A stretch of DNA of 7,530 nt from contig CAYWOD010000183.1 in NCBI GenBank assembly GCA_964459805.1, forward strand, positions 1-7,530, read 5' to 3'. The notes below the pieces were generated by a model. It was not told the DNA's origin. It worked only from the letters and a program-made list of their open reading frames with translations, and made no database searches. Below, piece by piece: positions 4,560-7,530 of the stretch. How positions within the stretch are numbered: position 1 is the stretch's first letter; each line of letters begins with the position of its first letter. The stretch comes from DAOVRL01 sp964459805 (GTDB lineage: Bacteria > Planctomycetota > Phycisphaerae > Sedimentisphaerales > Anaerobacaceae). Position numbers and translations under genes: made by a program.

Positions 4560-7334
4560 ATGAAGAAGATGCTTCTTGTGTTGATATTGCTGGCGCCGGT
4601 CTTTTGCGCCGAGGGCAAGATAATCACCGTCGATGATGATGGTACGGGTGCGGATTTCAGCAAGATCCAGGACGCCATCAACGACGTGGGGACATTGGAT
4701 GGCGATACCATTGTCGTCAAGCCGGGGACGTATAACGAGAATATCAGGTTCAACAACAAGGCGGTCAGGCTTACGAGCCAGGACCCCGACATTCAAAGCG
4801 TTGTCGAGACAACGAATATCACGGCGGCGTCCGGCTACAGCGTGAGGTTTGACTTTGGTGAGACGGGCGGGTCGATGATTCTCGGCTTTACGATTACCGA
4901 CCGGGGCATCTACTGCTACGGCACGTCACCGACGATTGCAAAGAACATTATCAAAGAGTGCACGAACAACGGCATCACGGGGACCAACAGTGCGGCTCCG
5001 ACAATCCTGAGCAACACGATAACCTCCAATAGTCCAACGGGCATTTCGGCGTGCCGCGGGCTGATCGCCGACAACGCGATAACGCATAACGGTGACGGCG
5101 GCGGTATGTATATGTGTTTCGGTGACATCATAGGCAATGAGATTTCGAATAATACGAAGCTGGGCAACGGCGGCGCGATGTATCTGTGCGGCGGCGACGT
5201 CATCGGCAACGTAATCGCAAACAACCAGGCGACGAGTAACGGCGGGGCGATCTTTCAGCCGGCCGGTCGGATAGAGGATAACATCATTGTCGGCAACAAG
5301 TCGGGCAGTATGGGCGGCGGGCTGTATAATTGCAGCGGCGGCATCAACCATAACATTATCGCCGGGAATCAAGCTCAATTCGGGGGCGGTCTGGATAGTT
5401 GCGGCGGAGGTGTGTACAACAATACCATTGTAGGCAACAGGGCGGCCCTGCGGGCCGGCGGCGTGTCCTACTGCACCGGTTCTCTGGCGAACAACATAAT
5501 AGCATTCAACGAAGCCGACGATACGGGCGGCGTTTACGGCGCAACCGACAGTTCATACAACAGCTTTTGGACGAACGCAGGCGGTCACTTTGGGGGCGGC
5601 GGATCGCCGGGCCCGGGTGATGCTATCAGGGACCCTTGCTTTGCCAAGGCCGGTTATTGGGACCCGAACGGCACGGCTGAAGATACTGATGACGATTTCT
5701 GGGTTGACGGAGACTACGGAGACTATCATTTGAAATCCGAGGTGGGCAGATGGGATGCCGGTATTGAGATTTGGGTCAAAGACACCGTGACCAGCCGGTG
5801 CATAGATGAGGGCGACCCTCTTTCAGACTGGCATCTGGAATCGTGGCCTTACACCGGGGAATTGTGGCCGCACGGCGGGCGGATAAATGCCGGTCGATAC
5901 GGAGGCACGGCCGAGGCAAGTATGTCGCTGTTGAGTGTTGGAAACGTTGCGGATTTGAATCTGGACGGTCTGGTGGATTTCCGGGATATGATGCTGCTTG
6001 CAAAGAAATGGCCGTACCACCTGCCGTTACTGCGTGAGGATCTGGACAGAGACGGCGGAGTCGATCTGGCGGATTATGCCCTACTTGTGGCGAATTGGCA
6101 GCCACTGCCGCTGCCGACGCCTAATCCAATGACCTGGGACATCGAGCCCCAGGCTATTTCCAACACAGAAATCACCATGACGGCCACTGTTGCCACCTCG
6201 AATGACGGCAACGACGTGGAATATTATTTCGACGAGACCACCGGTAACGCTGGCGCGGACGACAGCGGTTGGCAATCGAGCAATACCTACACTGATGTTG
6301 GTCTGGACCCCGGCATCGAGTACTCCTACAGCGTCCAGGTCCACAACAAAGGTAATCACCATCTGGAGACGGGCTTTTCAGAGGTGCGCTCGGCAACCAC
6401 GCTTTCGGCACCGACGCCGGACCCGATGGTCTGGGCGGCGGACCCCTGCGCGACTTTTTACGACACAATTACGATGACAGCGGCTGGGGCTACTTCGACG
6501 GACGGCAGCGGTGTTGAATACTACTTCGAGGAGACCAGCGGCAATCCGGGCGCCGGCGACAGCGGCTGGCAGGAGGAGGCAAATTACACAGACACGGGTC
6601 TATCGGCCGAGACTACGTACTGCTATAAGGTCAAGGCACGCAACAAGGGCAATCTCTTAGAGACGGAGCCATCGGCCGAAGGTTGTGCGACCACCGGCGA
6701 AGCGCCGCGTCCGACACCAAGTCCGATGACGTGGTTAACGGAGCCTTATGCGGTTTCGGCCAATGTAATTACGATGGTGGCCAGTATCGCCACGTCCAGC
6801 GACGGCAGCGGCGTGCAGTATTTCTTCGATGAGACCAGCGGTAATGCCGGCGGCACCGATAGCGGCTGGCAGGACAGTCCGAGTTATGCGGATACGGGTT
6901 TATCACCGCTGACGCAGTATTCGTACAAGGTGAAAGTCCGCAACAAGGGCAATTTTCGTGAGACTGAGTGGTCGCCGGTGCATTTGGCAACGACCCCGAC
7001 CGACGATACCACGCCGCCGAGCTGGCCGGGCGGTGTGTACTGGGAAAGTGACAGAATTCCGCCGACTGTGCCTCCTGAGCCTCACGAGGTCAAGCGTGGC
7101 GGGTCGGCTTTCGATTTCTGGGCTGTAATGGAAGCGGCAGAGGCTACGGACAACAGCGGCTTTGTAGAGTATAAATTCGAGTGTCTCGAGAACTCCGAGT
7201 TCAATAGCAACTGGCAACTTGGTCGCTACTATGAAGTCTGGCTGGGGAGGTGCTGCCAGGGCTACAGCTTCCGTGTCAAGGCGCGTGACAAATGGGAGAA
7301 CGAGACCGCGTCACCGTGGGTTGTAGCGCGGTGA
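4560..7334 (+). CDS. Secreted right-handed beta-helix protein with dockerin-like and FN3-like modules
   Basis: This 924-aa exported protein is of unknown substrate. Modules in order: signal peptide 1-19 (likely cut after AEG; VFC is not a good lipobox); an N-terminal cap typical of pectate-lyase-like helices (KIITVDDDGTGADFSKIQDAI, then GDTIVVKPGTYNENI); beta-helix coils to about 340. Next comes a capping region ending ELWPHGGRIN and YGGTAEAS (about 355-455), widespread in planctomycete helix proteins. Then a two-loop dockerin-like calcium module (about 463-513), three FN3-like repeats (520-815) and a diverged fourth module to 924. Six coils of 23-24 residues stack Cys and Asn in register. 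No PEP-CTERM, T9SS or LPXTG sorting tail is present. The fold occurs in polysaccharide lyases and adhesins; no catalytic motif is certain, so carbohydrate or surface binding is inferred. It is transcribed from its own promoter; nothing convincing follows. Confidence 0.85.
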   Translation: MKKMLLVLILLAPVFCAEGKIITVDDDGTGADFSKIQDAINDVGTLDGDTIVVKPGTYNENIRFNNKAVRLTSQDPDIQSVVETTNITAASGYSVRFDFGETGGSMILGFTITDRGIYCYGTSPTIAKNIIKECTNNGITGTNSAAPTILSNTITSNSPTGISACRGLIADNAITHNGDGGGMYMCFGDIIGNEISNNTKLGNGGAMYLCGGDVIGNVIANNQATSNGGAIFQPAGRIEDNIIVGNKSGSMGGGLYNCSGGINHNIIAGNQAQFGGGLDSCGGGVYNNTIVGNRAALRAGGVSYCTGSLANNIIAFNEADDTGGVYGATDSSYNSFWTNAGGHFGGGGSPGPGDAIRDPCFAKAGYWDPNGTAEDTDDDFWVDGDYGDYHLKSEVGRWDAGIEIWVKDTVTSRCIDEGDPLSDWHLESWPYTGELWPHGGRINAGRYGGTAEASMSLLSVGNVADLNLDGLVDFRDMMLLAKKWPYHLPLLREDLDRDGGVDLADYALLVANWQPLPLPTPNPMTWDIEPQAISNTEITMTATVATSNDGNDVEYYFDETTGNAGADDSGWQSSNTYTDVGLDPGIEYSYSVQVHNKGNHHLETGFSEVRSATTLSAPTPDPMVWAADPCATFYDTITMTAAGATSTDGSGVEYYFEETSGNPGAGDSGWQEEANYTDTGLSAETTYCYKVKARNKGNLLETEPSAEGCATTGEAPRPTPSPMTWLTEPYAVSANVITMVASIATSSDGSGVQYFFDETSGNAGGTDSGWQDSPSYADTGLSPLTQYSYKVKVRNKGNFRETEWSPVHLATTPTDDTTPPSWPGGVYWESDRIPPTVPPEPHEVKRGGSAFDFWAVMEAAEATDNSGFVEYKFECLENSEFNSNWQLGRYYEVWLGRCCQGYSFRVKARDKWENETASPWVVAR
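5097..5525 (+). repeat. Tandem beta-helix coils of 23-24 residues
   Basis: Residues about 180-322 of the large protein contain consecutive coils of the form GG-x-x-Y-x-C-x-G-x-I-x-x-N-x-I-x-x-N. Cys (or Pro at 234) recurs at 186, 210, 234, 258, 281 and 305, and Asn at 193, 217, 241, 265, 288 and 312. Both series step 24, 24, 24, 23, 24. Such in-register side-chain ladders are the mark of a right-handed parallel beta-helix. Confidence 0.8.
5946..6098 (+). other. Dockerin-like double calcium-loop domain
   Basis: Within the large protein, residues 465-476 (DLNLDGLVDFRD) and 494-505 (DLDRDGGVDLAD) are two 12-residue EF/F-hand loops 29 residues apart. Each is followed by a hydrophobic helix (MMLLAKKW; YALLVANW), the layout of dockerin type I. 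Dockerins usually sit at the C-terminus; here the module lies between the beta-helix and the FN3-like repeats and may serve as a calcium-stabilised linker. No cohesin partner is visible in this window. Confidence 0.75.
6117..7010 (+). repeat. Three tandem FN3-like repeats of about 99-100 residues
   Basis: Repeats start at 6117, 6414 and 6714 (residues 520, 619 and 719), periods 297 and 300 bp. Each runs TP-x-PM-x-W, ITM-x-A, a DG-x-x-V(E/Q)Y(Y/F)F stretch, SGN-x-G-x-x-DSGWQ, Y-x-D-x-GL, and (R/H)NKGN near the end. Repeats 2 and 3 share long near-identical DNA stretches (for example CGACGGCAGCGG and GACAGCGGCTGGCAGGA-type segments). A fourth, diverged unit (about 816-924) keeps ATDNSGFVEYKF and VKARDKWEN. 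This fits a beta-sandwich adhesive spacer. Confidence 0.75.
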
Positions 7335-7493
7335 GTGATACTCCAACGAGACGGCGCCGTCGGCTACGGTTACGGCGTATTGAGCGGGGGCGCACTATGG
7401 GATTTTGCCCGTTTTGGATCTTTTGGTCTCAAGCGAGGTGCCTATTGCTGTTTTGAGGTTTTGCAACCGTTCAGAGGTATAAATTGCGTTTCT
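7335..7493. other. Noncoding 3' flank of the large gene
   Basis: No gene is supported. It contains a perfect 12-bp palindrome GACGGCGCCGTC (7350-7361), 15 bp after the stop codon, with no T-run after it. The frame of the large gene stays open past its TGA to the window edge, but the translated sequence does not resemble the preceding modules. Confidence 0.4.
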
Positions 7494-7530
7494 GTGTCAT
7501 TGCGAGGCCTTTTTCAAAGGCCGTGGCAAT
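7494..7530 (+). repeat. Palindromic interspersed repeat, right copy (cut by window edge)
   Basis: ATTGC (7499-7503) pairs with GCAAT (7526-7530), and GGCCTTT (7506-7512) pairs with AAAGGCC (7516-7522) around a 3-nt loop; the short linkers GA and GTG form an internal bulge. The segment GTCATTGCGAGGCC matches the left copy at 65-78 (minus strand) at 13 of 14 bases. It may extend beyond the window. Confidence 0.6.

Noticed and set aside
7335..7530. Frame of the large gene stays open for about 65 codons after its TGA, hinting at readthrough or a split gene.
   Set aside because: The translation shows no FN3, anchor or sorting features and runs through the palindromic repeat. An opening of this length is expected by chance now and then.

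Overview
The window looks like chromosomal DNA from an anaerobic bacterium, most likely a planctomycete of the Phycisphaerae (Sedimentisphaerales-type) group. Two things suggest this. One is a large secreted parallel beta-helix protein whose repeats, 'ELWPHGGRIN..YGGTAEAS' end region and internal dockerin-like calcium loops are typical of that group. The other is a complete NfnA/NfnB pair, the ferredoxin:NADP oxidoreductase of anaerobes. The assignment is by style of protein; no rRNA or marker phylogeny is available here. Coding regions are GC-moderate to GC-rich, while part of the central intergenic region is very AT-rich.

Layout. Positions 1-98 hold the 3' flank of nfnB with a palindromic repeat. 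On the minus strand, nfnA (start 2503) and nfnB (stop 99) form a two-gene operon with a short hairpin between them. The 428-bp divergent intergenic region 2504-2931 contains a 166-bp foldback element with perfect 26-bp inverted ends, two back-to-back sigma70-type promoters and a possible 35-codon leader ORF. On the plus strand follow an OmpA/MotB-type peptidoglycan-binding lipoprotein (2932-3708) and ndk (3745-4206), 36 bp apart and probably cotranscribed. A 353-bp noncoding stretch then holds several hairpins and a well-formed extended -10 promoter for a 924-residue secreted protein (4560-7334). That protein runs signal peptide, right-handed beta-helix, dockerin-like pair, three FN3-like repeats and a diverged fourth module. 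The last 196 bp hold no convincing gene; they end in a second copy of the palindromic repeat seen at the left edge.

How the parts relate. NfnAB balances the NADH, NADPH and ferredoxin pools in fermentative or acetogenic-like metabolism. The OmpA-like lipoprotein anchors the outer membrane to peptidoglycan, Ndk equilibrates nucleoside triphosphates, and the large protein is probably exported for polysaccharide or surface binding. These are mostly independent housekeeping and surface functions, not one pathway. No defence system, CRISPR array, tRNA or rRNA was seen.

The least ordinary part is the nfnAB leader. The predicted nfnAB promoter lies outside the 166-bp foldback element, so the whole element would be transcribed as a long, highly structured 5' leader ending about 32 nt before the GTG start. 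It may be a MITE-like insertion, a regulatory RNA, or the first turned into the second.
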